44,808 nucleotides of DNA from NCBI GenBank assembly GCA_021325435.1, contig JAJPHE010000009.1, positions 1 through 44,808 on the forward strand. Reading direction: 5' to 3'. Below the pieces are notes generated by a model, which ran no database searches, was not told the origin of the DNA, and worked only from the letters and a program-made list of their open reading frames with translations. Positions 16,201 to 24,171 of the stretch are shown here, in pieces. The number at the start of each line of letters is the position of its first letter. Positions within the stretch are counted from its first letter, which is position 1. Both the position numbers and the translations under genes were made by a program. The stretch is from Actinomycetota bacterium. GTDB taxonomy: Bacteria; Actinomycetota; Acidimicrobiia; Acidimicrobiales; JAJPHE01.

Positions 16201-16819
16201 CGACGAGCGAGATGGTGTCGGCCACCACCACCGCCGCCGACACCGTGCGCCCATTGGTGGTGGCGGCCGACAGGAGAATGGCCCCGGTGAGGGTGGTGCC
16301 GCCGACGGCGAGCAGCCGCATGCGTCGGCGCGACACCGTGGGCTGGTGGCGACCGGCCGACCACAGCCGGGCGATGGCGACCACCGACAGCACCGTCCAG
16401 TCGAGGACGTAGACGACGGTGAGGAGGGCGGCCCAGCCCGAAGGTGTCTGCCCCGGCTTGGGCAGGTTGGGGACGGCGATGGAGCCGACGACCACCACGG
16501 CCGTGGACAGCTGGGCCAGCCGGTTGGACACGTTGCGCGACCGGCCGAACGACCACGCCGCCCGTAGGAAGGTGTAGGGCCACAGCGCCAGCAGGGCCAG
16601 GGCCGCCCGGGACAGGGGACCGGTCGGGTCGATGCCCGTGTGGCGGACCACCCCGCTCAGGGCGATGACGAGAACGCCTACGGAAAAGCCGCTGGCCAGC
16701 CAGCCGGCCGCCTTGCTGCGCCGTTGGTGCCACAGCTGGGTGGAGGACGCCGCGACCGCCAGGAGGACGAGCACCTCAGACCAGTTGAGGGCGTCAACCG
16801 CCCTCGCCAGGCTCTGCAT
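13208..16819 (-). CDS. Membrane GAF/PAS/GGDEF/EAL protein with C-terminal receiver domain
   Basis: This 1203-residue c-di-GMP signalling protein starts with about seven hydrophobic segments (1-225). A GAF-like region follows (about 235-360), then a PAS domain with PAC tail (about 375-490, GSWIWDLAEDRIYMSDEMYRLY), a second GAF (about 500-640), GGDEF (about 650-810), EAL (about 825-1070) and a receiver domain (about 1085-1203). The cyclase motif is GNDEF, so its activity is doubtful. The EAL motif is EVLVRW with ITENVL, DDFGTGFSS and KVDKSFV retained, so phosphodiesterase activity is plausible. The receiver has CDDDP, VVLLDLFMP with the acceptor Asp near 1134, and a conserved Lys. A receiver at the C-terminus means a separate kinase could control the output. 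Confidence 0.9.
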   Translation of the reverse strand: MQSLARAVDALNWSEVLVLLAVAASSTQLWHQRRSKAAGWLASGFSVGVLVIALSGVVRHTGIDPTGPLSRAALALLALWPYTFLRAAWSFGRSRNVSNRLAQLSTAVVVVGSIAVPNLPKPGQTPSGWAALLTVVYVLDWTVLSVVAIARLWSAGRHQPTVSRRRMRLLAVGGTTLTGAILLSAATTNGRTVSAAVVVADTISLVGVLIFFLAFSTPRLMRMLWRQHDLAAFHRAQAGLIGATTVVDVAVAVVPHAVTLVGGRGALVATEDGEVVARTGLGAEEAEELAGLVQVARPADRYTAEPVPGVLAVGLLSGYLVVQTHAQTPFFGGEEMSLLESLGRSADLALERARLLEAERETSRVLAESRADLAQAQHLARLGSWIWDLAEDRIYMSDEMYRLYQLEPADFELTHERVLERVHPDDRQWFVATTTAALDTGESFDLFHRLVLPDGVVRWVHLRGETVLDDDGTALEMRGTSQDVSDLKEAESELSVRARQQTSISWLGQLALEGSDLTVLMDEAAAVAADNLGTVMAAVLESTPGGGLLVKAGFGLPAGTIGRVLAPDPTTSFRPPDLVGDAASVLSAEITGHNGSGYGALLVVTATERQFAPHDREFLTSLANVLAATLRRHRAEELLAHRALHDPLTGLPNWALVSDRLSQALQRSRRSNRAVAVVALDIDRFGLVNHELGHEGGDDLLVQVSSRLEGVLRPTDTLGRQGNDEFVVVAEDIAGQDDAAHLAQRLRDVFARPFVVGGRQVTVTASLGVATSDGRATAEALMSDANAALQQARKRGRAMQEFYAPSLRSPGVLDSENELRRAIDEGELRLRYQPEVRLSDGRIVGAEVLVRWQHPTRGLLAPIEFLDVAEDTGLVIPLGSWVLEAACQQSRAWRDVPELADLTTWVNLSARQFSEKGLVSLVERCLSTAGIEPRHLGLEITENVLMDDVETVDSTLAALRDLGVRLAVDDFGTGFSSLSYLRRFSVDVLKVDKSFVAGMNLPGGSGAIVGAVIEMAHSLGLSATAEGVETYDQVGALREMACDYAQGYYFAQPRPPEDFAALATSRLAALGQPVVDLSNVNRLAGAVVLVCDDDPVARRVFRVALESAGATVFEAADGNACVAIAAEHHPHVVLLDLFMPNRDGLSTLGELEDRAPGVRVALVSAFPTATVELRGVSGCFDKVDAVARLPELVASLLPAGWRA

Positions 16820-16839
16820 CTAGGCCCTGCCTCCGGTCG

Positions 16840-16866
16840 CCGTACCGCTTTTGCCTCACGGTACGG
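16840..16866 (-). other. Perfect 8-bp hairpin in the leader of the GGDEF/EAL gene
   Basis: CCGTACCG (16840-16847) and CGGTACGG (16859-16866) are perfect inverted repeats with an 11-nt loop. On the minus strand the hairpin precedes a GGAGG ribosome site and the ATG at 16819. It could be an RNA control element, an operator or the terminator of the upstream glnR transcript; no T run supports the last. Confidence 0.4.
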
Positions 16867-16937
16867 GTCGTCCGGCGTGGGCGGTATCGCCCGGAGGGGC
16901 CATTTGTCGATGACCCATCCGGCTCGGCCCGGGCTGG

Positions 16938-17615
16938 TCAGGGCCAGCGGGCCTGGCCGAAGCGGTAGCCGACCGAACGGACGGTCTGGATGAGGTGGGC
17001 CTGCTCCTCGCCGAGCTTGGCCCGCAGCCGGCGGATGTGGACGTCGACGGTGCGGGCGCCGCCGTAGTACTCGTAGCCCCACACCCGCGACAAAAGGGTC
17101 TCGCGGGTGAACACCTTGCCGGGATGGGTGGCGAGGAACCGCAGCAGCTCGTACTCCATATAGGTGAGGTCGAGGGGCCGTCCCGCCAGCGATGCCTGGT
17201 AGGTCTCGAGGTTCAGCACCAGCGGCCCGTGCTCGATGAGGTCGGGGCGCAACCCCCGGCCCGTCCGCCAGAACAGGTGCTTCAGGCGGGCCTCGAGCTC
17301 GTCGGCCCGGACCGGCAGCAGGCAGAAGTCGTCGAACAGGTCCTCGCGCAGCTCGAGGTCGGTGAGCCCGCCCGCCTCGATGACCAGCAGCAGCGGCTCG
17401 AGGGGCAGGTCGCGCTTGCGCAGGGCCCGGCACAGGGCGAAGGCGTCCTCGCCCCGCCCGCCCGGGCAGACGATCGCCCCCGACCATCCCTCCTCGGGCT
17501 CGAGGCGCGACGCCTGGTCGACCACGCTCACCGCCTTCCACGGGTAGCCGGCCCGGTCGAGCACCAGGGCCAGCTCCGCAGGAGGCGGATCCGGGAAGAC
17601 GAGGATCGGCTCCAT
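16938..17615 (-). CDS. glnR: GlnR-type orphan response regulator
   Basis: The 225-residue protein has an atypical receiver domain (1-115) and an OmpR/PhoB winged helix (about 130-222). The DNA-binding half (PLDLTYMEYELLRFLATHPG, VFTRETLLSRVWGYEYYGGARTVDVHIRRLRAKLG, IQTVRSVGYRFG) closely follows actinobacterial GlnR. The receiver lacks a phospho-acceptor Asp: the expected position reads GAIVCPGG. GlnR proteins are likewise not conventionally phosphorylated and act as dimeric nitrogen regulators. It lies 9 bp after glnA2 on the same strand and facing another glnA, which supports the assignment. The nitrogen-control box at 19022-19059 is its likely target. Confidence 0.82.
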   Translation of the reverse strand: MEPILVFPDPPPAELALVLDRAGYPWKAVSVVDQASRLEPEEGWSGAIVCPGGRGEDAFALCRALRKRDLPLEPLLLVIEAGGLTDLELREDLFDDFCLLPVRADELEARLKHLFWRTGRGLRPDLIEHGPLVLNLETYQASLAGRPLDLTYMEYELLRFLATHPGKVFTRETLLSRVWGYEYYGGARTVDVHIRRLRAKLGEEQAHLIQTVRSVGYRFGQARWP

Positions 17616-17624
17616 GGCTCGGCC

Positions 17625-18962
17625 CTACAGGCGGGCCAGGTACCTCTCCAGCTCGAACCGGCTCACGTGGGTCGTGTAGTCGACCCACTCGGCCCGCTTG
17701 TTGCGGATGAACCACTCGAACACGTGCTCGCCGAGGGTCTCGGCCACCAGCTCGGAGGCCTCCATCTCCTCGACCGCCTCCACCAGGCTGCCGGGCAGGG
17801 ACCGGATGCCCTCGGCCGCCAGCTCGGTCGGGGTCATGGCGTACAGGTTGGTGGCCGCCTCCGGCGCCAGGTCGTAGCCCTCCTCGATGCCCCGCAGGCC
17901 GGCGGCCAGCACCACGGCGAAGGCCAGGTAGGGGTTGCAGGCCGGGTCGGGAGCCCGGTACTCGATGCGGGTCGACTCCGGCTTGCCCCGCCGCGGGTGA
18001 GGCACCCGGACCAGGGCCGAGCGGTTGTTGCGGGCCCACGACACGTAGACGGGCGCCTCGTACCCGGCGACCAGGCGCTTGTAGGAGTTCACCCATTGGT
18101 TGGTAACGGCCGTGATCTCGCGGGCGTGGGTGAGCAGGCCGGCGATGAAGCCCTTGCCGGTCTTGGACAGCCCGTAGGGGTCGCCCGGGTCGTGGAAGGC
18201 GTTGACGTCCCCCTCGAACAGGGAGAAGTGGGTGTGCATGCCCGAGCCCTGCACCCCCTGCACCGGCTTGGGCATGAACGTGGCGTGGACGCCGTTCTCC
18301 TGGGCGATCTCCTTCACCACCAGCCGGGCGGTCATCACCGTGTCGGCCATGGTCAGGGCGTCGGTGTAGCGCAGGTCGATCTCGTGCTGGCTGGGGGCGT
18401 CCTCGTGCTGGGCGTACTCCACGGGGATCCCCATCTCCTCGAGGGTCAGCACCGTCCGCTTGCGCAGGTCGGCGGCCAGGTCGGCCACCGTCAGCTCGAA
18501 GTAGGAGCCGGAGTCGAGCGGGCGGGGCTCGCCCCCGTCGAGCTGGCCGGAGGCGAAGTAGAAGTACTCGAGCTCGGGGGCGGCGTAGAAGGAGAACCCC
18601 TTCAGGCGGGCCGCCTCCAGGGCCCGGCGGAGAACGTTGCGCGGGCAACCCTCGAACGGGGTGCCGTCGAGGTTGACGATGTCGCAGAAGACCCGGGCCA
18701 CGGGCATGTCACCCTCCCGCCACGGGAGGATCTGGAACGTCTTGGGGTCAGGGCGGGCCAGCACGTCGGACTCCTGGACCCGGCTGAACCCGTCGATCGC
18801 CGACCCGTCGAAGGTCATCCCCTCCTCCAGGGCGCCCTCCAGCTCGGCCGGGGTGATGTTGAAGCTCTTGGGGACGCCGAGGACGTCGGTGAACCACAGC
18901 TGGATGAAGCGGATCCCCCGCTCCTCGACGGTCCGGAGCACGTACTCCTGCTGGCTCTGCAT
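17625..18962 (-). CDS. glnA2: Glutamine synthetase type I, GlnA2-like
   Basis: The product has 445 residues, full length for the GSI-alpha group. Motifs present: FDGSAIDGFSRVQESD, PELEYFYF, the HH/DEAPSQHEIDLRY-type Glu segment, MPKPVQGVQGSGMHTHFSLF, NQWVNSYKRLVAGYEAPVYVSW and NRSALVRVPHPRRGK. It condenses glutamate and ammonia with ATP hydrolysis, or possibly uses another amine, as some actinobacterial paralogues do. The usual adenylylation loop Tyr context of GSI-beta (DLYDLPPEE) is altered to NLYAMTPTE. The ATG at 18962 follows GAGGGAGGT. It is the first gene of a glnA2-glnR operon. Confidence 0.92.
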   Translation of the reverse strand: MQSQQEYVLRTVEERGIRFIQLWFTDVLGVPKSFNITPAELEGALEEGMTFDGSAIDGFSRVQESDVLARPDPKTFQILPWREGDMPVARVFCDIVNLDGTPFEGCPRNVLRRALEAARLKGFSFYAAPELEYFYFASGQLDGGEPRPLDSGSYFELTVADLAADLRKRTVLTLEEMGIPVEYAQHEDAPSQHEIDLRYTDALTMADTVMTARLVVKEIAQENGVHATFMPKPVQGVQGSGMHTHFSLFEGDVNAFHDPGDPYGLSKTGKGFIAGLLTHAREITAVTNQWVNSYKRLVAGYEAPVYVSWARNNRSALVRVPHPRRGKPESTRIEYRAPDPACNPYLAFAVVLAAGLRGIEEGYDLAPEAATNLYAMTPTELAAEGIRSLPGSLVEAVEEMEASELVAETLGEHVFEWFIRNKRAEWVDYTTHVSRFELERYLARL

Positions 18963-19021
18963 CCGACCTCCCTCTGGGCGCCCGACTAGTCTCCCAGCCC
19001 GGCGGGGCCCGAGCCCCCCGG

Positions 19022-19059
19022 TTCACCGTGTCTTCATATTTCGGTAATTCGCGGGAAAC
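19022..19059. promoter_or_regulatory. GlnR-like box: four pentamers at 11-bp intervals
   Basis: In the glnA2/glnA intergenic region TTCAC (19022), TTCAT (19033), GTAAT (19044) and GAAAC (19055) lie exactly 11 bp apart. The second pair, GTAAT-N6-GAAAC, matches 8 of the 9 specified bases of the GlnR half-site consensus gTnAc-N6-GaAAc, and the first pair is a degenerate copy 22 bp upstream. This periodicity, one DNA turn per pentamer, is the known GlnR arrangement. It is 48 bp before the glnA GTG and could act on both divergent genes. Confidence 0.65.
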
Positions 19060-19107
19060 GGGACCTGCCCAAGCTCGCCGAGCTACCACCCACAGGAGGA
19101 CTGTGCC

Positions 19108-20532
<1,425 letters not shown>

Positions 20533-20701
20533 TCGGAACAGGCCTCTGATCTGGGCGTCCTTGCTCAGCCGGTCGCCGAAGTCCGCGCCAAGTCAGCGGG
20601 ATATCCGAGGACGCGGCCCTGAACAACCTTGACGCTGGCCCCTGATCGGATCACTTGGTCGGCCGCAACCCAAGCAGCCGCGAGATCGTTGATCCGCGGG
20701 C

Positions 20702-21247
20702 TCACTCGGCAACGATCTGTTCGGGCCGCCGGGCGGCCGAAGAGGCGCATAGCGTTTCGACGTAGGTCTTCAGCTTGAGCAGGTCTTGTTCGAGGTCATT
20801 TCGACGGTCCCGGTGATCGGGGTTGAACCAGTAAAGGAAGATCTCGAGAGCGCGGGGCAGGTGAGTGATCCGGTAGGACTCCCTCACCGTTGTGCCCGTG
20901 CCCTCCGGTCGAACCTCGATACACCATTCGGTGGAGTCGGGGTACAGCTTGGAACTCAGGGTCCGCCACACCAGTGTTCTGCCAGGTTCGATCGCCATGA
21001 CCTCGTTGGTGCGGGTCCAACGCCTGAAGCCTCTGCGGTTATGACCCCGAAAGCAGGCGCCGACGGCCGCTCCCTCCGCCGGCTCGATCCAGTAACACTT
21101 CGTTGCCTCGCCGCTCCAACGGTCCTGGAGGGTGACGTCAACGACCACATCCCAGACCACGGCGGGAGCGGAGTTGATATGGACTCGCGCCTCGGCGGCA
21201 GGTGAGATCCGCATGCGGCTCTTGGCCGCCCTCAGCGGTTGCGACAT
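20702..21247 (-). CDS. SRPBCC-fold (START/polyketide-cyclase-like) protein
   Basis: The 181-residue protein shows the Bet v1/SRPBCC pattern: ARVHINSAPAVVWDVVVDVTLQDRWSGEATKCYW, an ExGAAVGACFRGHNR strand pair, TNEVMAIEPGRTLVWRT, TTVRESYRITHLP and a long C-terminal helix (RRNDLEQDLLKLKTYVETL). The hydrophobic cavity of this fold binds lipids or aromatic compounds; the ligand cannot be told from sequence. The ATG at 21247 has GGGGGG-type ribosome sequence. A TTGACA element and inverted repeats lie between it and the divergent TetR gene, suggesting TetR repression. Confidence 0.8.
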   Translation of the reverse strand: MSQPLRAAKSRMRISPAAEARVHINSAPAVVWDVVVDVTLQDRWSGEATKCYWIEPAEGAAVGACFRGHNRRGFRRWTRTNEVMAIEPGRTLVWRTLSSKLYPDSTEWCIEVRPEGTGTTVRESYRITHLPRALEIFLYWFNPDHRDRRNDLEQDLLKLKTYVETLCASSAARRPEQIVAE

Positions 21248-21263
21248 GCGCCCCCCTTACCAT

Positions 21264-21307
21264 CCACTGGAACGTTATTACACTATCACAATCCAGTAGG
21301 TTGTCAA
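21264..21307. promoter_or_regulatory. Divergent promoter/operator between SRPBCC and TetR genes
   Basis: CCACTGGA (21264-21271) and TCCAGTAG (21292-21299) are inverted repeats matching at 7 of 8 positions with a 20-bp AT-rich spacer. On the minus strand TTGACA (21307-21302) and TAGTGT (21285-21280) are separated by 16 bp and would drive the SRPBCC gene, with the repeats overlapping the promoter. Confidence 0.5.
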
Positions 21308-21311
21308 TGTC

Positions 21312-21953
21312 ATGACTGACGCCGGCCCCGAGGCCACCCCCCGCCGTCGTGCTTCGCGGCTGGCCCGCGTCCAAGCCACCCGGACACAGGTGCTCAACGC
21401 GGCCACGGACCTGTTCCTCAGTCAGGGCTATGTGGCTACCACCATGGGCGACATCGCTGCCGCAGCGGGCGTGGCCGTCCAGACCCTCTATCTGCGTTTT
21501 GGGAGCAAGGCACAACTGCTCAAGGAATGCTTCGACGTGGCGGTGGTGGGGGATGACCAGCCGATCCCCCTCGCCGAGCGCACATGGGTCGAGCAGCTCA
21601 AGCAGGAACCACGGTTGAACGAATCACTCAAGTTGCTGGTCCGCAACTCGCAGGCGATCCTGGAACGCGCTGTTCCTCTCTACACCAGCATCGAACAGGC
21701 AGCAGCCGATCCAGAGGTTGCCGAGCTGCTCATCGAAGTGAAGCGTCAAAAGCTTGAAATGGTAGGAGTGTTCGCATCCATGCTCCTGTCCAAGACCGGA
21801 TACAACCGGCGGGTGAGCCTTCCAGAGGCTACGGACCTCTTGTACGCGATCGGCAGCGAAGAGCTGTACCGGCTTCTATGCATCGAACGCGGATGGTCAG
21901 GAGACCGGTGGAAACAGTTCGTCCTGGGATCGTTGAGCGATCTGCTCTCATGA
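21312..21953 (+). CDS. TetR family transcriptional regulator
   Basis: The 213-residue product has a standard N-terminal TetR helix-turn-helix (VQATRTQVLNAATDLFLSQGYVATTMGDIAAAAGVAVQTLYLRFGSKAQLLKECFD, written here as family consensus order) at about 18-70, then an all-helical ligand domain. The start ATG has no clear ribosome site, and a TAGGTT hexamer lies 9 nt upstream. It is divergent from the SRPBCC gene and probably represses it and itself by way of the inverted repeat between them. Effector unknown; TetR-SRPBCC pairs often deal with hydrophobic or aromatic compounds. Confidence 0.88.
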   Translation: MTDAGPEATPRRRASRLARVQATRTQVLNAATDLFLSQGYVATTMGDIAAAAGVAVQTLYLRFGSKAQLLKECFDVAVVGDDQPIPLAERTWVEQLKQEPRLNESLKLLVRNSQAILERAVPLYTSIEQAAADPEVAELLIEVKRQKLEMVGVFASMLLSKTGYNRRVSLPEATDLLYAIGSEELYRLLCIERGWSGDRWKQFVLGSLSDLLS

Positions 21954-22480
21954 CGTGTACGGGGCCTCCGGCATCTAAGAAATTCCATATTGACCGCGAT
22001 CCTGAGCGGATTCGGCGGTGGCCAGGGGCGATCATTCCCCGGTGCGACGCGCCACCGGCCAGGCCCCGGTACCGGTGTCGTTATGGCTAAGGCTCCCGCC
22101 GGTCTGGCTACCTCGCCGGAGCTGGAAGAACCATCGCCAGCTAGGCGCCCGGAGAAGTACCGAGATCCCAACACCGCCGCCCTCGAAACGACGGACCCAG
22201 CGGCAAGTCAACCACCGTCGCCACAGCTCCTCGTCGTCGACGATCCCCGACAGTCGGCGCATCGACTCCATGCCGCCGAACTCGGCCAAGACGCCCCCGA
22301 GGTCGAAAACGACCGCCTCCACCGGTGCTCCAGCCATCAGCGCAAAGTAGACGTAGGCTTCGGTCAGTCCCGGGCCCCGACGTGCTAACGGCGGTCACCG
22401 ACGAATCCGAGGCCTGCTTGGGTGTCTATGCCGAGGTCGAGTCACCAGGTGCCGTGGTCGTTCCGCGACATCAACGACAA
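21954..22480. other. Intergenic stretch holding only a HAD remnant
   Basis: The 527 bases between the TetR and VOC genes contain no intact gene that I can support. The only protein-like signal is a short HAD-hydrolase N-terminus on the minus strand (22032-22337). Base composition here is slightly lower in GC than in the flanking core blocks, in keeping with decaying sequence. Confidence 0.6.
22032..22337 (-). pseudogene. Truncated HAD-superfamily hydrolase
   Basis: The first 50 residues are a recognisable HAD N-terminus: VEAVVFDLGGVLAEFGGMES with the nucleophile Asp of motif I, then RRLSGIVDDEELWRRWLTCRWVRRFE typical of HAD-IA phosphatase-like proteins. After that the sequence becomes low-quality and stops at 101 residues, against roughly 200 in the family. 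The neighbouring frame continues SRYFSGRLAGDGSSS, which could be the original next segment. Motifs II to IV are absent, so the product should be inactive. Confidence 0.65.
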
Positions 22481-22882
22481 TTATCCGTGGGGGCAATAGA
22501 GCTCTATCTGGATGTTGTCAGGATCCCTGATGGTGACGAGCAAGCCCAACGGGGTCGTCTTGACCGCGGAGGACTCGATACCGAGGGTGCCAAGCCGAGG
22601 TATCCAAGCCGAGAGATCGTCGGGGCTGGGTACGGTCAACGCGACGTGGTCGACACCGCAAAGGATTTCGGAGAATGGGGCGGCACCGTTGCGGGAGTGT
22701 TGGGTCAGGCCGATGAGGAGGCCGCTGTGGTGTTGAAGGATCACCTTTGACCATGCCCCGTCAGGGTCGGATAGACGAGCCAGCTCCTTCAGCCCGAATA
22801 GCTCGCTGTACCACGCCGCGCTGCGTTCGAGGTCGGACACGCTCAGGTTGACGTGGTGGACAGCTCCGGTGATCTCAGGCAT
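22481..22882 (-). CDS. VOC family (glyoxalase/dioxygenase-fold) protein
   Basis: The 133-residue protein has two beta-alpha-beta-beta-beta units: AVHHVNLSVSDLERSAAWYSELFGL and CGVDHVALTVPSPDDLSAWIPRLGTLGI, ending in LLVTIRDPDNIQIELYCP with the metal-ligand Glu of the family. The first His in the HHVNL strand and the Glu near the C-terminus could coordinate a divalent metal. The ATG has AAAGGGA upstream. It overlaps the end of the TetR gene at 22875 by 8 bp, so the two are one transcript. Confidence 0.87.
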   Translation of the reverse strand: MPEITGAVHHVNLSVSDLERSAAWYSELFGLKELARLSDPDGAWSKVILQHHSGLLIGLTQHSRNGAAPFSEILCGVDHVALTVPSPDDLSAWIPRLGTLGIESSAVKTTPLGLLVTIRDPDNIQIELYCPHG

Positions 22883-23465
22883 TTGTCGTTCCCTTTCGTG
22901 ACGCCCGTGACCTTGCCGGCGGGCCAGATCGACGTCGTCTCAGCACCTCCACCACGACGTCCACGAGATCATCGGTGTACTGGACCCACCGCTGCCCTCC
23001 GGGCTCGTTGGCGATCTGTTCCCCCGCCACGCCGAGCAGCATCGCCCGCATCAGATCCAAGCCGGCCGGGTCGGTCACCCCGGCCCTGACCAGCCAACCC
23101 TCGAGGATCGTCAAGGCCCGTCGGCTGATTTGCATGGATCGTTCGGAGGGTGAGAACTGCGGAATGCTGTGCTGGAACAGCAGCTGATACCGCACCGGAT
23201 CACGGGTGCAGAACTCTATGAAGTGCCGGCATCCCTGGCGCAGCGCTGCGGTCGGGTCTGGATCGAGAACCAGCCGCTCTCGCTCCTCGACGAGCTCCTG
23301 GAAACCCTGGGCGAACATGGCGTCATACAGCTCCGCCTTCGAAGGGAAGTAGCTGTACAGGGAGGGTTGGCGGAGATCGACGCGATCAGCCAGCTCACGG
23401 AGGGAGACGCCCCCGAGCCCGTCCCGGCGGGCGAGTTCCCATGCCGCGGCAAGGATCTGTTCCAT
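22875..23465 (-). CDS. TetR/AcrR family transcriptional regulator
   Basis: The product has 196 residues. The TetR helix-turn-helix begins almost at the first residue (MEQILAAAWELARRDGLGGV, then SLRELADRVDLRQPSLYSYF, PSKAELYDAMF), so the N-terminus is a little shorter than usual; an in-frame stop upstream rules out a longer ATG or GTG start. The C-terminal domain resembles the WHG-type TetR_C (CRHFIEFCTRDPVRYQLLFQHSIP). It is divergent from the small barrel gene at 23608, with a short palindrome in that promoter, and overlaps the VOC gene, so it probably controls both. Confidence 0.87.
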   Translation of the reverse strand: MEQILAAAWELARRDGLGGVSLRELADRVDLRQPSLYSYFPSKAELYDAMFAQGFQELVEERERLVLDPDPTAALRQGCRHFIEFCTRDPVRYQLLFQHSIPQFSPSERSMQISRRALTILEGWLVRAGVTDPAGLDLMRAMLLGVAGEQIANEPGGQRWVQYTDDLVDVVVEVLRRRRSGPPARSRASRKGTTNA

Positions 23466-23540
23466 CCGGGCCCGCCGTCGGCGTTCCCTCGGTGTGGCGC
23501 TCTCGTCCGTGCTCAGTGGCTCATCCTACTCGATAGGGCA

Positions 23541-23579
23541 TTGACTTTTGATCGATGGTCAGTAATCTATCGCTGATAG
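23541..23579 (+). promoter_or_regulatory. Promoter with adjoining palindrome for the gene at 23608
   Basis: TTGACT (23541-23546) and TAATCT (23563-23568) are separated by 16 bp, a good sigma-70-type promoter. The palindrome CTATC-GCT-GATAG (23567-23579) overlaps the -10 end and start region, a natural place for repression by the divergent TetR protein. Confidence 0.6.
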
Positions 23580-23607
23580 GCAACGCTGGCAACTAGGAGG
23601 AGAACCC

Positions 23608-23922
23608 ATGCATTACGTCGTCCTCGGCGCGCACTCGCCGGAAGTTTGCCCGACGAGCAACGCCAAGACCCGGTCCCTGCTACTGGAGATGGCGCCCTTG
23701 ATCCCCAAGATCGCCGAGCAGAACTCGGTGACAATCGTGGCGGGTCCCTTCGTCAACCGGGAGCACACGACCGTCGTGATCGTCGAGGCGGAGCGCGCCG
23801 AGAATCTGGATGAGTTCCTTAACCAGACCCGGTTGGCCCAGTGGAACCGCCTCCACATCATCCCGTCGCTGCACCTGTCGGAGGGCATCCGCGACGTGGA
23901 AGCCGAGAACTCTCTCTTCTGA
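23608..23922 (+). CDS. Small dimeric alpha-beta-barrel-like protein
   Basis: The 104-residue product begins after a strong AGGAGGAG ribosome site. Its strand-helix-strand order (MHYVVLGAHSPEVCP, LLEMAPLIPKIAEQNSVTIV, HTTVVIVEAERAENLDEFLN, WNRLHIIPSLHLSEGI) resembles YciI/ABM-like barrels that work as dimers. No catalytic set is clear. It stands alone on the plus strand, facing a TetR-VOC operon, so a shared response to a small organic compound is a reasonable guess. From its stop to about 24090 I see no gene. Confidence 0.65.
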   Translation: MHYVVLGAHSPEVCPTSNAKTRSLLLEMAPLIPKIAEQNSVTIVAGPFVNREHTTVVIVEAERAENLDEFLNQTRLAQWNRLHIIPSLHLSEGIRDVEAENSLF

Positions 23923-24092
23923 TCCCGTCCAGGGCCGGAACACCGGGGCCGTCCTCAGTCGCTGTCACTGAATGCGGTGGGGTGTTGGTCTCCTCTCGGC
24001 CAACGCTGACAGCGCCGTCTCGTGGCCGACAGGTGGCGGTGCGTCTTGGTTCATCGGGTCCGGCGGTGATCCGTCAACGTCAGTGAGAGCTA

Positions 24093-24121
24093 TTGCCTGG
24101 CCGACCACCCATGCCTATCGT
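24093..24121 (+). promoter_or_regulatory. Predicted sigma-70-type promoter
   Basis: TTGCCT (24093-24098) and TATCGT (24116-24121) with a 17-bp spacer lie 50 bp before the ATG at 24172. Confidence 0.4.
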
Positions 24122-24171
24122 CAAATTGGAACGGTGGAGGCAGGCGCGGTGCCCGCCCGATGGAGGGTGAA

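Noticed and set aside
16820-16937. c-di-GMP class I riboswitch before the GGDEF/EAL gene
   Set aside because: A hairpin and a GCAAAA loop are present, but the conserved second stem with its tetraloop receptor and CAAAGC core are not; kept only as an unassigned hairpin.
20533-20750. Short minus-strand frame after glnA
   Set aside because: It overlaps the 3' end of the SRPBCC gene, lacks a ribosome site and resembles no family I know; treated as non-coding.
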